Source of the DNA: Pachypanchax playfairii
Taxonomy: Eukaryota; Chordata; Actinopteri; Cyprinodontiformes; Aplocheilidae
Length of the DNA: 64,000 nt
Direction of reading: 5' to 3'
Assembly (NCBI GenBank): GCA_006937955.1
Contig: SSNP01000041.1
Location: forward strand, 339,599 to 403,598
The translations under genes and the position numbers were made by a program. Positions 10,141 to 21,830 of the stretch are shown one piece after another; position 1 is the first letter of the stretch; every line of letters starts with the position of its first letter. Under the pieces are notes generated by a model that made no database searches, was not told where the DNA came from, and saw nothing but the letters and a program-made list of their open reading frames with translations.

Positions 10141-12303
10141 ATGGAGCGCGGGATAGAGCGCGAACATTCAGCGTTTGATGGTCGGAAGTATCGGCACTAC
10201 TTTCAGTTTGATTCTGTAAAAAACTATAAAAACATTAGCGTCCGCTGCACGCTCTGCGTTGGAAGGAAACTTTTATCTACAGCAAAAAACTCAACTTCCA
10301 ACCTGAGCAAGCACCTAGCTAACCGGCACGGAAATGTGAAGCTCACAGAGAGCCCGACTGACATCACAGCTGCAGCTGCAAAAGTGGATTCTATGTCAGA
10401 AGGCCCTACTGCTGCTAAACAGGTGAATCATTCCGAAGCATCGTAGACAAAATTCCGACTAAAAGTGATGTCAAACTACCCCAGAGAAAGTCATTCTCAG
10501 GATACCTTGAGCGAGAATACGACATAATGAACTCCAATTTGAAGGCAACACTTGAAGAGGTAGATTTTGTTTCCATCACTGCTGACATCTGGACGGTGAA
10601 TAATAAAAGTTTCTTTGGTGTGACAGCTCACTGGATTAATTCCACTTTACAGCACAACAAGGCTGCCCTGGCATGTAAAAGAATTAAAGGCAGCCACACA
10701 TAGGATGTGATTGGCGCAGAAATTGAAGAAATCCATTCCACATATGGGTTGCATGGCAAAGCTGTTGCCACAGTAACAGATAACGCATCCAATTTTGCCA
10801 AAGCGTTCAAAGTGTATCAGTCCTGTGATTTGGAGTCTGAATCTGAAAAAGATGATGATGAAGAGGAACCAATTTTTACAGACGTCATAAAGCTCTTTCA
10901 GTCCCATCTACTGATGGTCAGTTTAGCCTGCCTCCACACTACAGATGTGCATCACACACAATTAACCTGATATCAACAAGTGATGTGGAGAAACATCTAA
11001 ACTCCAGTGCAGAAGCCAAGGCTACAGGAGCAGCATTGCAAAATGCTCTGCTCTTTGGACTAAAGCAAGTCGATCGACATTAGCCACTGAACAGGTGGAG
11101 GAAGTCAGCCGCAGGAAGCAAATGGTACCCACATCCACCGGGTGGAATTCCCTGTATGAAGCCATTTCAAGAATCCTCACTATACGCTGAAATGAACTTA
11201 ATCCATTGTGTGTTAAGCTGGGAATCAAGTGCTTTACTGAAAGAGAGTATCAGTTCTTGAAAGAATAGAGCACTGTGATGAAGCCCCTGACAGTAGCTCT
11301 GGACATCTTGCAAGGAGATGAGTGCACTTATGGAGCTCTACTACCAACACTCACAAGCCTGATGTCAAAGACACTTGCCCTGAAAGATGACCTCTCTAAA
11401 ATGACAGCCACCCTTCCAGACGTCATTGTCGATGTAAGATTATAAACTAATATTGGCATTGGTTGGATTTATGAATTATATTCTTATTATTATTTACAAC
11501 ACCTTATATGGAATGTGAATGTTTCACTGTGTTTTAAGTAGTGTTTACAAATTTTAAAATGATAGAATAAAAAACCTAACCTAAAAACAATTATTAATGA
11601 TGAACATTAATCATAATATCAACAGAAGATTAAAATAAAGCGGTCAGATTGAATACAAAATAAAGTAATCTCATACTATATTGATAGTACAATAATCTGA
11701 AATAGTAAAGCGCAGAAAATAATTAGAGTTGCTTTTTATATAATAAAATACATAAAGTCTTAGTTGCATCATACTGTATGTTACAGGCCATCAAGACTCG
11801 TTTTAATGCAGTTCTGGAGAGCCAAGAAGGACTTCTTGCAGCGGCCACCTGCCCCAAGTTTAAGCTGCGTTGGCTGAGAGATGAGCGTAGCCGTGTGCGT
11901 GTGAAGGAGCTTCTGATCACAGAGTGTCGTAAAGCTGCTCCTGCAACTGCTAACGTGCCCTAAGACTCCCAACCTCCAGCCAGCCCAGATGAGATGGACT
12001 TTTTTGACTTTGAGATCCAGTCCAGAGAATCCTTCTCTACAGAAAATGAAGTAACTGACTATTTAAGGTCAGGGCATAAGCTTGAGATTCTGAATCAGTT
12101 TCCAACTATCAAAAATATGTACATGAAATACAACGCTCCAACTCCATCCAGTGCACCAGCGGAAAGGCTGTTTAGTTTAGGTGGATTGGTGCTTTCCCCG
12201 AAAAGAAACCGACCACCTGATAGAAGGTTTGAGAAGCTTCTGCTGATGCGATATAACCACTGCTTCACTCCAAAAGAAAACAACACATCTGGTAAATGTT
12301 AGG
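10141..12303 (+). pseudogene. hAT transposase pseudogene (BED finger, RNase H-like core, hAT dimerisation domain)
   Basis: The start at 10141 opens a 101-residue frame with a BED zinc finger: C36, C39, H58 and H63 (C-x2-C-x18-H-x4-H), which binds the transposon ends. After a frame break near 10440, the RNase H-like fold follows, with Asp in TADIWT (10584-10586), a stop at 10701-10703, and Asp in VTDNASNF (10779-10781). After another break comes the RCASHTINL motif (Cys-x2-His at 10946-10957). More shifts and stops follow around 11085-11270. Exon 1 ends at 11433; a 353-base intron then joins in frame to exon 2 at 11787, which has a stop at 11961-11963. The C-terminal dimerisation segment SSAPAERLFSLGGLVLSPKR leads to the final stop near 12301. 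All hallmark domains are recognisable but the gene is broken in at least five places, so it is not functional. Confidence 0.9.
11434..11786 (+). other. Probable intron inside the hAT transposase gene
   Basis: The sequence changes abruptly from protein-like to AT-rich at GAT|GTAAGAT (donor at 11434) and returns to protein-like sequence after TGTATGTTACAG (acceptor ending 11786). Joining the flanks keeps the frame: the upstream PDVIVD continues into AIKTRFNAVLES. This fits a spliced transposase gene better than a foreign insertion, because both borders match splice consensus and no target duplication is visible. Confidence 0.7.
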
Positions 12304-13110
12304 TTAGCCGTAACATGAGACTCGGCCTAAATGTAGCATGGAACTGAATTTTTTGTTTTGGTAGAATTATCATTACTCCTCTTTGCACTTCAGTAACATC
12401 TAACAAATGTTATATAGTAGAAACTTGAATTTTATTTAATTTTCATTATTATGTTTTGGCAATGTTTTACTTTGATTTACTTTAAAAAGTAAGTGTAAAT
12501 GCCACAAAAAGGTTTTACTTTAATTTATATGGAACAATATGCAAAAATATGAGAAGCAAGACATGATTTATTGATTTAGTGTTCTTAAAATACAGTGGAA
12601 TGTGCAGAAAACAGGTTTACATGTTAAAATTTTTTCTTTGAATGTTTTGGAGGCTGTTGCATTTATTTACAGTTTTTTGCTTGACACTTCATAAAGTGAA
12701 AAAATATTTGAAAAGCATATATCATATTTTTTGGTTAGCCATAAACTGAGACTGTATGTAGCATGAAACTGAATTTGGTTGACATATCATTACTCTTATT
12801 TGCAATTCACCAACTTCTAAACAAATGTTAAATTGAAAATTCTTGCATTTTATTTATTTGTATTTATTTTAGTGATATTTCACTTGGATTTTAAGAAGTG
12901 AGTGTAAACACCACAAATTTGTTTTATTTTAAATGCAGGTATGCAGAAATATAAGAACAAAAGCTTGATTTATATTTCTTAAATTGTGGTGAAATGTGCA
13001 ATGAACAGGTTTATATGTTAAACAAATTTCTTTGACTGTATCAGAGGCTGTTGCATTCATTTCTTTACAGTTTTTTCTTGATGCAATGTTCATAAAGGAA
13101 AAAAATAAAA
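12302..13110 (+). repeat. Diverged tandem duplication in the 3' region of the hAT element
   Basis: Copy 1 (12302 to about 12711) starts GGTTAGCCGTAACATGAGACT just after the transposase stop. Copy 2 (12733 to about 13110) starts GGTTAGCCATAAACTGAGACT. Matching landmarks follow in the same order in both: GTAGCATG(G/A)AACTGAATT, TCATTACTC, AACAAATGTTA, GTGTAAA(T/C)(G/A)CCACAAA, GAGGCTGTTGCATT, TTTACAGTTTTTT and TTCATAAAG. The copies are clearly homologous with many substitutions and small indels. The duplication is about 430 bases per unit and lies wholly within the element. Confidence 0.85.
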
Positions 13111-13341
13111 CCTATAAAAAATGAGAATAGACTGTTTCATATGATTGAATTTTAATGATGGAATACTTATAGTATAATCATGTTTTTGAAAAGTAATTAA
13201 GTAATACATTAACTGGTTACTTTTGAAAATAAGTAATCAGTAAAGTAGTGGAAATTGGGGGGATTAGTGGGATTACTTTTTTAGGGACGTAATCAGTAAT
13301 TACTAATTAATTACTATTTCCAAGTAACTTGACCAACACTG

Positions 13342-13349
13342 CTTGTAAC
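13342..13349. repeat. Right 8-bp target-site duplication of the hAT element
   Basis: CTTGTAAC immediately follows the terminal CACTG of the element and is identical to 9973-9980. Confidence 0.9.
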
Positions 13350-13429
13350 TGTTGAAACTATATTACTGCTGATTAGTCCTAATTAGCCTAGTCATTTTCT
13401 GTACCTGCTTCTTCCTGTTAAGGGTCACT

Positions 13430-14440
13430 GTCAGGTGTCAAAGGTTACGTGCGTGTTTGTGTTGTCTCACCTGTTTTCCTGCAGGGCGTGTGGCTGACAG
13501 GCGCTGTGCCAGGTGTGTTCCATCTCCACTCATCCGCCTCGGAGCTTAAAAGGGGAGTGGCTGTGGGAAGAAGACCAGATGGTTCGGCTACTGTGTGGTA
13601 CAAGACCTTCTCGAGCCTACTAAGTCTTGAATCTTACAACTTTGATCTGTTGTTTATGTGCCTTGACTCACCTGTACCTCATTGTGCAGAACCCTCCTCT
13701 GATCCTCCTCGTTGTGATGAATCCTGGACCCAGCTCAGCCGCAACTCTGCCAAGCCGAGCCTGTCTCCGCACCAATCCTCCAGTGTCCGCTCCTCCTCAC
13801 GTCACCTCAGGCCGGTCCCGCACCGCTTCCACCTGGAACGCACCGGTCAGTTTACATTTTCCACTGTCGTCCTGTCTGTCCACCCTCCAACATCCACCAC
13901 CTGCTACAGCAAGATCCTGTCATCCGGACTGCTCCGGGATCACGCACGTCGACCTCAGCTTCCGCCGCCCGTTCTCTCTCTCTCTCTCTCTCCCGGAACC
14001 TGGACCGCCAGATCACCTACATAAGACATTCAACCGTCATCACAATCAATCACAATATTCCCACAGTATTGACTCTAACCTGGTTTCTACTCCGCCTCGG
14101 TCAGATCCAAGCACCCGCCGCTGTTCCATCTTAGCTGGTCGCTGACTTCCCTTTTTGCAGAAGAAATACAGAAACTGTGTTCACAACTCAGAACCTCCTG
14201 ATCCTTTGCCTGTCACTTCCTGCCTTTGCAGTACTCAAGAATCTGTGTTTTAGGATTAAGGGGTTTTAGATTCTCAGCCTGTCGCTAGCTGTCTTGCTAA
14301 ACAAACCGAGGGTCTGTACTTAAAGATCTGTGAACTTTCAGAATATTACATTGTGTCAAATCTCTCTCCATCTCGGGTCTGGAGTCTGCTGCCTGACTTA
14401 GAGTTCACCGAAATCCACCTGAAATCAGGACAGTCATTTG
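13430..14440 (+). mobile_element. GC-rich LTR-like or TRIM-like repeat candidate
   Basis: A block much richer in C/T and CpG than its surroundings, with a promoter-like start (GGAGCTTAAAAGGGGAGTGGC near 13541-13561, TATA-like), repeated TCACCTG / CCTGCC words and a TC run at 13973-13992. The layout (acidic-free, CT-rich leader, TTAAAAG box, then 'GGGTCTGGAGTCTGCTGCCTGAC' type end near 14377) recalls degenerate copies of a common fish LTR-like repeat. Two overlapping frames (13449-14024 and 13627-14145) arise only because stop codons are rare in such sequence; they contain no protein motif. Termini and target duplication were not found. Confidence 0.35.
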
Positions 14441-15637
14441 AATCAATTTGAAACAAAATGTAATTTAACCACTTTACTATATCTGTTATGTAAAAAACAT
14501 TTTCAATTTAAAATTAAATGAAAACCAAACCCTTTGTCTATAAAGCCCAATGTTTCAAACTTACTTCTGCAATAATCTTATTTGTGGCAATGTATGTAAT
14601 ACTTTATTATTTTATAACAAAATGCATATGTTCTAATGTATAATTCAATTCTAATTCTAACATTCTTTATTAATCCTCAAAGGGAAATGAGTCGTACAAG
14701 ACGTGCGAAGAGAAACAAGATAAAATACTGGCTTCAGCCAGTGGGTGAGGGTTGCTATGGGAACCTCCTACCTGTCTATCATTGTCTGACTGAACCTCCG
14801 CGAGACAGGTGGACAGAAATGCAGATTGAGAATTAATCATCTAACAAACAGCTGCTTTGGGAAAACTATAAGTCAAACCGGAAAACCTCCGAGAACGCAA
14901 GTATTCAAGGAGTCTGTTGTGTTTTAAACAGGAGAAGTCATAAAAACTCAAGCTGATACCGAAACCAAAAGGTGTTTTGGCACAAATGGACATCCCGATT
15001 GAATATCAAAGGATGCATGGTTCTTTGAAGCTCCCTGCCGTCGGACAGCTGCTCCAGATGTGCAGCATATTGTTGTGCAACCGCAGATACAGCTGTTTTA
15101 CGTAGCAGAGACCCATGACCCACTAAACTTCTCAAAAGGTTCGCTTCTGATTTGTTTTCTAAAAAGAAGAACGTCTAACAACATCCTAAAACTGATTCAA
15201 AGTTGTCAAGCTGTATTTCCTTTAAGGTATTCCAGAAATTTTTTCAAACACAAAAGTTAATCCTGGTGGAATTCCTTCTACATTCAAACTTTATTGTCAT
15301 GCTTTTTAATCCTGATCNNNNNNNNNNNNNNNNNNNNNNNNNNNNNNNNNNNNNNNNNNNNNNNNNNNNNNNNNNNNNNNNNNNNNNNNNNNNNNNNNNN
15401 NNNNNNNNNNNNNNNNNNNNNNNNNNNNNNNNNNNNNNNNNNNNNNNNNNNNNNNNNNNNNNNNCCAGTCAGCAGCAGTTAGATTAAACACATGAGCATC
15501 TCGTGAAAAATTAAACCGTCCCCAAATCACAAAGTGTAAAAGACTCAAAAGGCAAAACAAAAGCAGATTTTTTGTAAATAATTTGATTTCAGGACACAGC
15601 TCAAACTAAATGTGTAATCTAGAGATAAAAGCTCACC
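14441..15637. other. Intergenic sequence with assembly gap
   Basis: No feature recognised on either side of the gap at 15318-15464. A small frame at 14636-14836 reads a basic stretch (RTRRAKRNKIKYW) but no family match. Confidence 0.45.
15318..15464. other. Assembly gap (147 Ns)
   Basis: Run of unknown bases; translations across it are meaningless. Confidence 0.99.
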
Positions 15638-15832
15638 GGTCCTCAGGGGTTGTGGACCAGCAATTTTAGACAACACACCTGATTTAAACTGATGCATCTT
15701 CAGTAGTCTTCAGAACCTCCATAGATCCATAGACTAGGTCTCCATAAACTGTTGAGGGATTTTGTTCAGTTGAATCCGGTGTGTCACAGCAGGGCCACAT
15801 CTAAAAGATTACAGGACTGGGTGAACAAGGAC
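15638..15832. mobile_element. Degenerate palindromic MITE copy
   Basis: The right arm 15767-15832 (TTGAATCCGGTGTGTCACAG, then AGGGCCACATCTAAAAG and ACAGGACTGG) is, in reverse complement, similar to the left arm 15638-15692 (GGTCC ... TTTTAGAC ... ACACACCTGATTTAAACTG), with a deletion of about 16 bases in the left arm. The words resemble the better-preserved palindromic element at 63.2-63.5 kb and a familiar fish MITE type. It is non-coding. Confidence 0.5.
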
Positions 15833-17883
15833 CAGAGAGATGAGGGTCAGGGAAACCGAATATTCTTTTTATTTTGCACATTGCAACATAGTGTGACAAA
15901 ACATGAAGACATGAAGGTCAGTAGTCCCTCAAAAATACGTGTAAGATGGTTAGATGCTAAATTGCATGACTTTGTAAAACATAAAGCGCGAACAAAAGCA
16001 AAAGGGAAAAAAATGTTTTTCAAATTAAATATGACCAATTTCTGCTAATTAAATGGTTCTCAAAATTGAGGTGAGGACCCACTTTGAGTCCTAAAACACT
16101 TTAGATACCAAATAAAAACTGTAAAGCACATTTCCACACGATATTAGGTCAAAACTTAAAGCCGGTTGTCATAAATGGGTTTTGAATACTATAACATGGG
16201 TTGAAGTCATTACGTTATTATTATACCCCGTTTATCCAGCCATCTAGCTATGTATATAACAGTGATATTAGATGTCTATATTTTATTATTATTCGCTTGT
16301 CGTTAAATAACTAAAAGTTAAAGCTAAACCCTTCTGTTGTTGCAAAACTGAAAAAATATTTTTTTTTCAAAAATTATTTAATTTCAAATTGGCCAATTTG
16401 TTATTCTTTAAAATGAGACACTGTTATCCTGCTCTCTAATGACTGAGTCAGTAGAAAGACCAGCTATGAACAAAGTCCGGTCATCGAGATCTCAGTCATG
16501 AAACTTGAAATACACATGTGAATAAATTAGTGGAGAGAAAGTTTGAACCTTTTACTCTTCAGTCTTTCATCCAAAAACTTTTTAAAATTAAGGTTTTTTT
16601 TAATCGCTGAATAATTGGTGTTACTCACTGTCACTGGTTTTTAATATTTTGGTCAAATCAGTGTGTAGGATTCACCACTGATTATCATCATCGCTTATCA
16701 AGTGGCACGAAAAGGGAAAATCAGCTGTAAATGAAACCATTTGGCATTCCCTCTATGCTGCTTTGTTGTAGGGTGACACTCGTTGCTGTGTCAATGGCTC
16801 TTAGAGTAGCAGCTTACATTAAATGCCCTCTGCACTCTTTTTCATCTATGTTACCATGCCACAGGAGGGAAAAGACATCTGAGATTCAAAGAAATTAATT
16901 CAACAGAAATCTAAACAGCTTGAGGTATTTAAATTTAACTACATCATGCCCAAGAATGAAAAAAAAAAAAGTCTGCTCAGCAGTCGGTCTTTTTCAGTAT
17001 CATAACTCCAGCTTTTTTCTTTGACATTAGCCTTTAACGCTCCCACAGAGACTATGCTTTGCATAATACTTGTTTTTTATCTGAGCTACAATTTTAAACT
17101 CTCATCCTGGTATTCCATTATTATAAGGCTTTGACGAGAAAAGTAACATGAGACACAGGAAAAAGATGTTCGTGATGATTAAAGGCACAATGAAAAGGTA
17201 ATGTAAAATCTCATGCTGTGAGTTGATTATGTAACAATAGAACTGTCATGTTACAAGAAAACGTTATAGCAGCCTTAAAATCAAGTTATAAAAGCTACCT
17301 GAAAAGCCTTTTGTGTTATGAAGACCAATTATATCAATGACTGTCGCCTACATAGCCAATTACAATCATACAGTTCCCTGAAACCTTATTTCCATTTTTC
17401 CATTATTGTTTCCATTCAAGTTCTATATCAGTTAGATAGTTCTACAATTAATTTCATTTTAATTAAAAAGGATATTTAAACAACTTTAGATGCTTAAACC
17501 ATACCCAAGAAATGTATCCTCTGTCATACTTTGAAGGGTAAAAGATGACAGTTATACGAGACTGGAAAAAAATGAATTTCTACAAGAGTGGTGACTAATC
17601 CTTGTCCTCAAAGGTCCCATATTCTGCGTGTTTTAGATGTTTTTCTTCTTCTACACATCTGATTTGAATCAGTGAGCCATTAACAGGCTGCTATAGATGT
17701 AGAGGACAGGCAATGATTGCATAAGATCTTTTTAGAAAGGGAAACTAAAAGACGTAGGACCAGGACTCCACACTACTGCTCTTGTGTAATCTTTAGTCTC
17801 AAAACCAGATACCCTCCTCACCACAGCTATGTCTTGAGAGCCTGTCTGCAAACACCACAATAGATCAGTGACAAGGGTGAAGT
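15833..17883. other. Intergenic sequence, nothing recognised
   Basis: AT-rich. The segment 16730-16870 is a non-repetitive mixed block and an ATGCTTTGCATAAT octamer-like palindrome sits near 17054, but no gene or repeat is supported. Confidence 0.4.
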
Positions 17884-18475
17884 TCAACCTGCACAAGGAA
17901 CGAGCTTGACTTGCATCCAAAATTGCGGACGCAGCTGTTGTTTTGGTTGTACGAGGACCGGAGAGCCAAGCAGCTTTTTAATTACTATGGCAACCTCTGC
18001 CAGCGTAATAGACTCAACTCCCCTCAAGTCCTCAGGCTCTGCCAACTCAGTGGAGGACATGGTATCCAAGTTTAGGAGGTCATCAAATTGTCCTGCATTG
18101 TCCAACCAGACTGCGTCAGCACTTTCCAACCTAAACCAAACTCAGCCTGCAATGGGCTCTGCTTTCCTTTTCTGAGTTAACAAATGGTTTGCAAGAAACT
18201 CTTGAAGGCCAACTAGAAGTGCTTTCTCCATGGCCTCTCCAAATTCCTCCCATGTTCTGGTTTCAACCACAGAACCCACCACCCTTCTAGCCATATGGTA
18301 TCCGTCAGCTGTCCTTTGAGACAGCAAATCCCTAAAGGCTTTCTTCTTCAGCTTGATGGCTTCCATCACTGCTGGTGTCCAACAATTGGTCTTTCAGTTA
18401 CTGCTACAACAGGCACCAATGACGCTCTGGAGGAAACGCCCAAAAGTTGAATCTACAATGAAGACTCTGTCCAGC
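17884..18475 (-). pseudogene. Non-LTR retrotransposon (LINE) ORF fragment, RTE-like
   Basis: On the minus strand, from about 18470 downwards, the sequence follows the linker between endonuclease and reverse transcriptase of a common fish LINE: GGTGCCTGTTGTAGC, then protein words EAIKLKKKAFRDLL, TWEEFGEAMEKA, and after a frame break NLDTMSSTELAEPEDLRG and ITLAEVAIVIKKLLG, ending near RPQF. The last phrase is the usual lead-in to the RT fingers (xEVxxVVKKLLGGKAPGVDEIRPE). The catalytic RT palm (YxDD) and the endonuclease domain are missing, and there are stops and shifts. The clade (RTE-like or Tx1-like) cannot be settled by eye. It is a 5'- and 3'-truncated dead copy. Confidence 0.7.
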
Positions 18476-21400
18476 ATTTCAGGGGATGGTTGGGGTCATG
18501 GAATGTAAGTAGCCCACGTTCAAACTCTCCTGGACTGACTTACAGCATTCTCAGGAATTTTGTCTTTTCCAATATGTCGGCCAGCTCTGCACACATAACG
18601 CTGTGGGGTTGCGCCCTGATCATATTAGGATAACTATCCCAGCACTTGCATGACATAGGCAAATTACCACCATATTGGTGATGCAAATACAACAACAGAT
18701 TATAGAGTGGGAATTTTTACACATATTTCCTTTAGCATCAGCTTAATGTTTAGTTTGTGAACCACACTGAGGTTTATCTGGAAGTCCCACAGGACCTTGG
18801 CTCGGTCATTCTCAAACACTTTTTGAGGTGATTCCCACTTTGACCTTGGAAACTATTTAAATATTATATGTATCCTTTTCTTTTTTGGGGGGGGGGGCGG
18901 GGTGCAGTGGCATCCTAGGTGACAACCTAGCTCTCCATTTGTAGTGAGTTTGCCATGGTGACGGACCAAACGAAAAAGAAAACCTGCTTTGTGATATGGT
19001 CGGATCATCCTGTTTCATAGTGCAAGTTAGAGACAAAAAGGTGGAATAAAACGGAAAGTTTTTTGGAAGGGGTTGATGGGGGTAAAGTTAATCACTTTAG
19101 GAGGACATTTTTAACTAGTTTTGTTTGTTTTTTTTTCTCACTTGGTTAGATCGACATAAAAAGTATGGTTGGCATTAAATACTTATGGAATGTAATCCTG
19201 AGAGCAAAAAAAGAAATCCCTTTTAGTGACCTTTCCTTTTTGTGTAAAGATAGGTAACATCTCAGAGATGTTATTTCAAACATTTTAATCAGACTGACTG
19301 AAAAGATGACTCATACGATAAAAGGCTTCACTTAGTCACAAAGTGTATTACAAAGAATCTATTTATGTACAGTATATTAAAAAAATCAGTGTTCTGACCT
19401 TAGCCACAACCTCAACTTATCATACATCCCTACCAGTGTCCAGAAATTGCAGGAATGCCTCCTGTTTTCATGTGCAGATTGCACTTACATCACTACTTGT
19501 CTGTTGTCATTCACAATCTAGCCAGCACTATTTTCTACAGTCACAGTTTGATCTAAACTGATTTCGCTTTAGTTCTGCTTTTCTGGTTTTTGAGCTCTGC
19601 TTTGACCCTCCAGGAGTTATTTTGGATATTGGACCTCTTGTTTATCGACCTTGCCTCCTTGCCCACATCAAGTTGTAAGTCCATGATTTGATATATATCA
19701 GTGATTCTGTTTACTTCCAATAAGCATTACAACCTCAAGTTGCCATCATTCCCCCAACCAGAAATCAATACTCACCTTTCCCTGCCGTCACCTAAAAAAA
19801 AGAATCATATTGGACTCAAAATTACCTCTGCTGGACCTCCTGACGTCCCTCAGTTGGTTCTTCTGTCTCAGTTCTGCCTGCTGAAAGAAAACATATATAT
19901 TATATATTTTGATGCTCAGAGTACTCACTGTTCTCTCTCGTTCAGACTGTGTGACCTGACTGATCTGCTGATGAACCCAAATAACTGCCTTCCTAAACTA
20001 ATAATCTTTGTGAATCATTTTTAACTATGTCTGTTGTGGATGGTGAATTTGTAGAATCCATTAAAAACCAGTTACTGCAACCAATAAATCAATTGAGAAT
20101 TTTCTCTGATTTTTTTTTTTGTTTGCTGTAAACACCTAGACTTGATATATACACATAACACTTTAAAAGCATGTCTAGTGCAACACTCAGAGGCTTCTAA
20201 AATTCTGCTTGAGAGCCGTGTTCGCCAAACAACCCAATTCTCCAATAAACTGATCTATACTTGATGTGTTGACTCAAGCAATTACAAAGAACATTAAAAA
20301 TGTAATGAAGCATATTTGCTTCTGGCCAAGATGGAAGGAAACCAGTGTTACAGATGAAGGCGCGTGATGCAGTATCAACTGTGAGGCAATACAGATAGCA
20401 GGACAATGTGTTTCAAAAGTGAGTGACAGCGGTGTTGATAAGCAACAGACTAAAGTATTGGGGGGTGGAGAGAGGCTGATAGATTTTTATGATGGTCTGC
20501 TGTAAGCAAGCAATAATAATAAACGCTTGCAGACACAATGAGAAAATTATTTTTCAGACAGCTCATCAAACATAATTAAAAGTTGGTGAAAAAGAAGCTT
20601 AGTATACCTTTTGTGCATTAAAGCCTGAAAACATTACACTTAATGATGCTTATCGGCTGAATGTGGAGAAATTGAAAGGATGATTAGCGTAAAGTGAGAA
20701 AAATTCTACATAACTCTAATATTCTTAGTAACATCTTTATGATTTAACCACATTTTTAGGTAGAAAAATGCAAGACATTTAAACTCCAAATCCTTCTAAT
20801 CTGACAGTTTTAAAAAATTGCTCATGGTTTTGCCTTCGTTTTTTAAAACTAAACAATTTAGCAAGTTCTCAGGTAAGTCCCAAGTGTTTACAAATCTGTG
20901 AATTGAAAATGACAGGCAGCAAAAAGCTAAGATGCTTCTGAATTTGCATAAAAGGAATTCTACACCAACAGGTGCCTTTCCAAATATTCAGCATCATCTA
21001 TTGTTTATTGCCAAAATGTTCACCATAGATGGTTCATGTTTGAAATCAGATTTCAGAATTAATTGGATTTTTGTCTCCATTTATTACTTTTTACTGATAA
21101 AGAAAAGACAGATGAGAGCATGTATGCTTTACCCAGTATCAGACATATTTGTATGCAAAGAACTACCACTCACAATACTAGAAACTAGCAAATGTAATCC
21201 TGAATAAAAAGAGATGTACAATAAATGGTCTATTGTTAGAGGAAGTAAGACTTGCAGAAAGATTTTGGAACTGGCAAGGGTGAGAAAGTCGAAACTTCTT
21301 AAAAAGCAAAAGATCACAGGAACATTGAATGCAACTCAGTGGAAGAAAGCATGTGTAAAAAAACTAAAACTGGAGAGAGGATATCTCCCCCCCACTGGAC

Positions 21401-21659
21401 GACACTCACATCTAATTCAGTCATTTGTCATCCACCCCAGCTGTATGGCTGGCTAATGGACTGGGAACACATGAGAGACACAAGTTCCTTGAATCCTTCC
21501 GTTGTATCAGTCGCAGACATTATCAGACCTACTTACTCTGAGCTGACTGGTAACAGAGCCGACCCCAGCGACGGCAATACTGTCAGAGATGATGGGGAAC
21601 GGGGCCAGTATTTGTGGGAGCGAGAAACGGCTGGAATTTTTACTTTTTTTCTACCATGA
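18476..21659. other. Intergenic sequence, nothing recognised apart from a G run
   Basis: A run of 11 G at 18887-18897 followed by CGGGG could form a G-quadruplex. No gene or repeat family was identified. The frame at 19701-20024 (107 codons) shows no domain. Confidence 0.4.
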
Positions 21660-21830
21660 ATTGTCGTTAGCAAGTCATTTGTTTATTTTCCTTCACCTTC
21701 TCCCTCTGCATGCTGTAATCAGCTGTCACTCATTAGCGCCAACTTTTTCAACTGTTCCGTCCTGTATTTAAACCTCCTCTTGCCACATTTCTGATGCCAG
21801 ATTGTTGTTTGTATTAGTGACCATAGATTA
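21660..21830 (+). repeat. Possible fragment of an LTR-like repeat
   Basis: The words CACTCATTAGCGCCAAC, TGTATTTAAACCTCCTCTTG, GCCACATTTCTGATGCCAG and ATTGTTG recall the U3/R region of fish LTR-like repeats, where a TATTTAAA promoter box is followed by CCAGATTGTTG. There are no visible boundaries, so this is tentative. Confidence 0.3.

Larger units (their letters stand above)
9981..13341 (+). mobile_element. Complete but inactive hAT DNA transposon (3361 bp)
   Basis: The left end starts CAGTGCATTACTGTAATCC and the right end, read in reverse complement, starts CAGTGTTGGTCAAGTTACTT. The CAG/CTG-type termini and the 8-bp duplication CTTGTAAC on both sides define exact boundaries. Both ends contain further GTAATTAC/AGTAACT-type subterminal motifs that could bind the BED-finger transposase. 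Between them lies one transposase gene in the plus orientation with one intron and several disabling mutations, followed by a long 3' region that is duplicated in tandem. It is an old single insertion, and its intact flanks show that it has not been rearranged since. Confidence 0.92.

Noticed and set aside
13449..14145. Two overlapping long frames (191 and 172 codons) that could be a gene
   Set aside because: They lie in a C/T-rich repeat-like block where stop codons are rare, run in two frames at once, are rich in Ser/Pro/Leu and have no domain.
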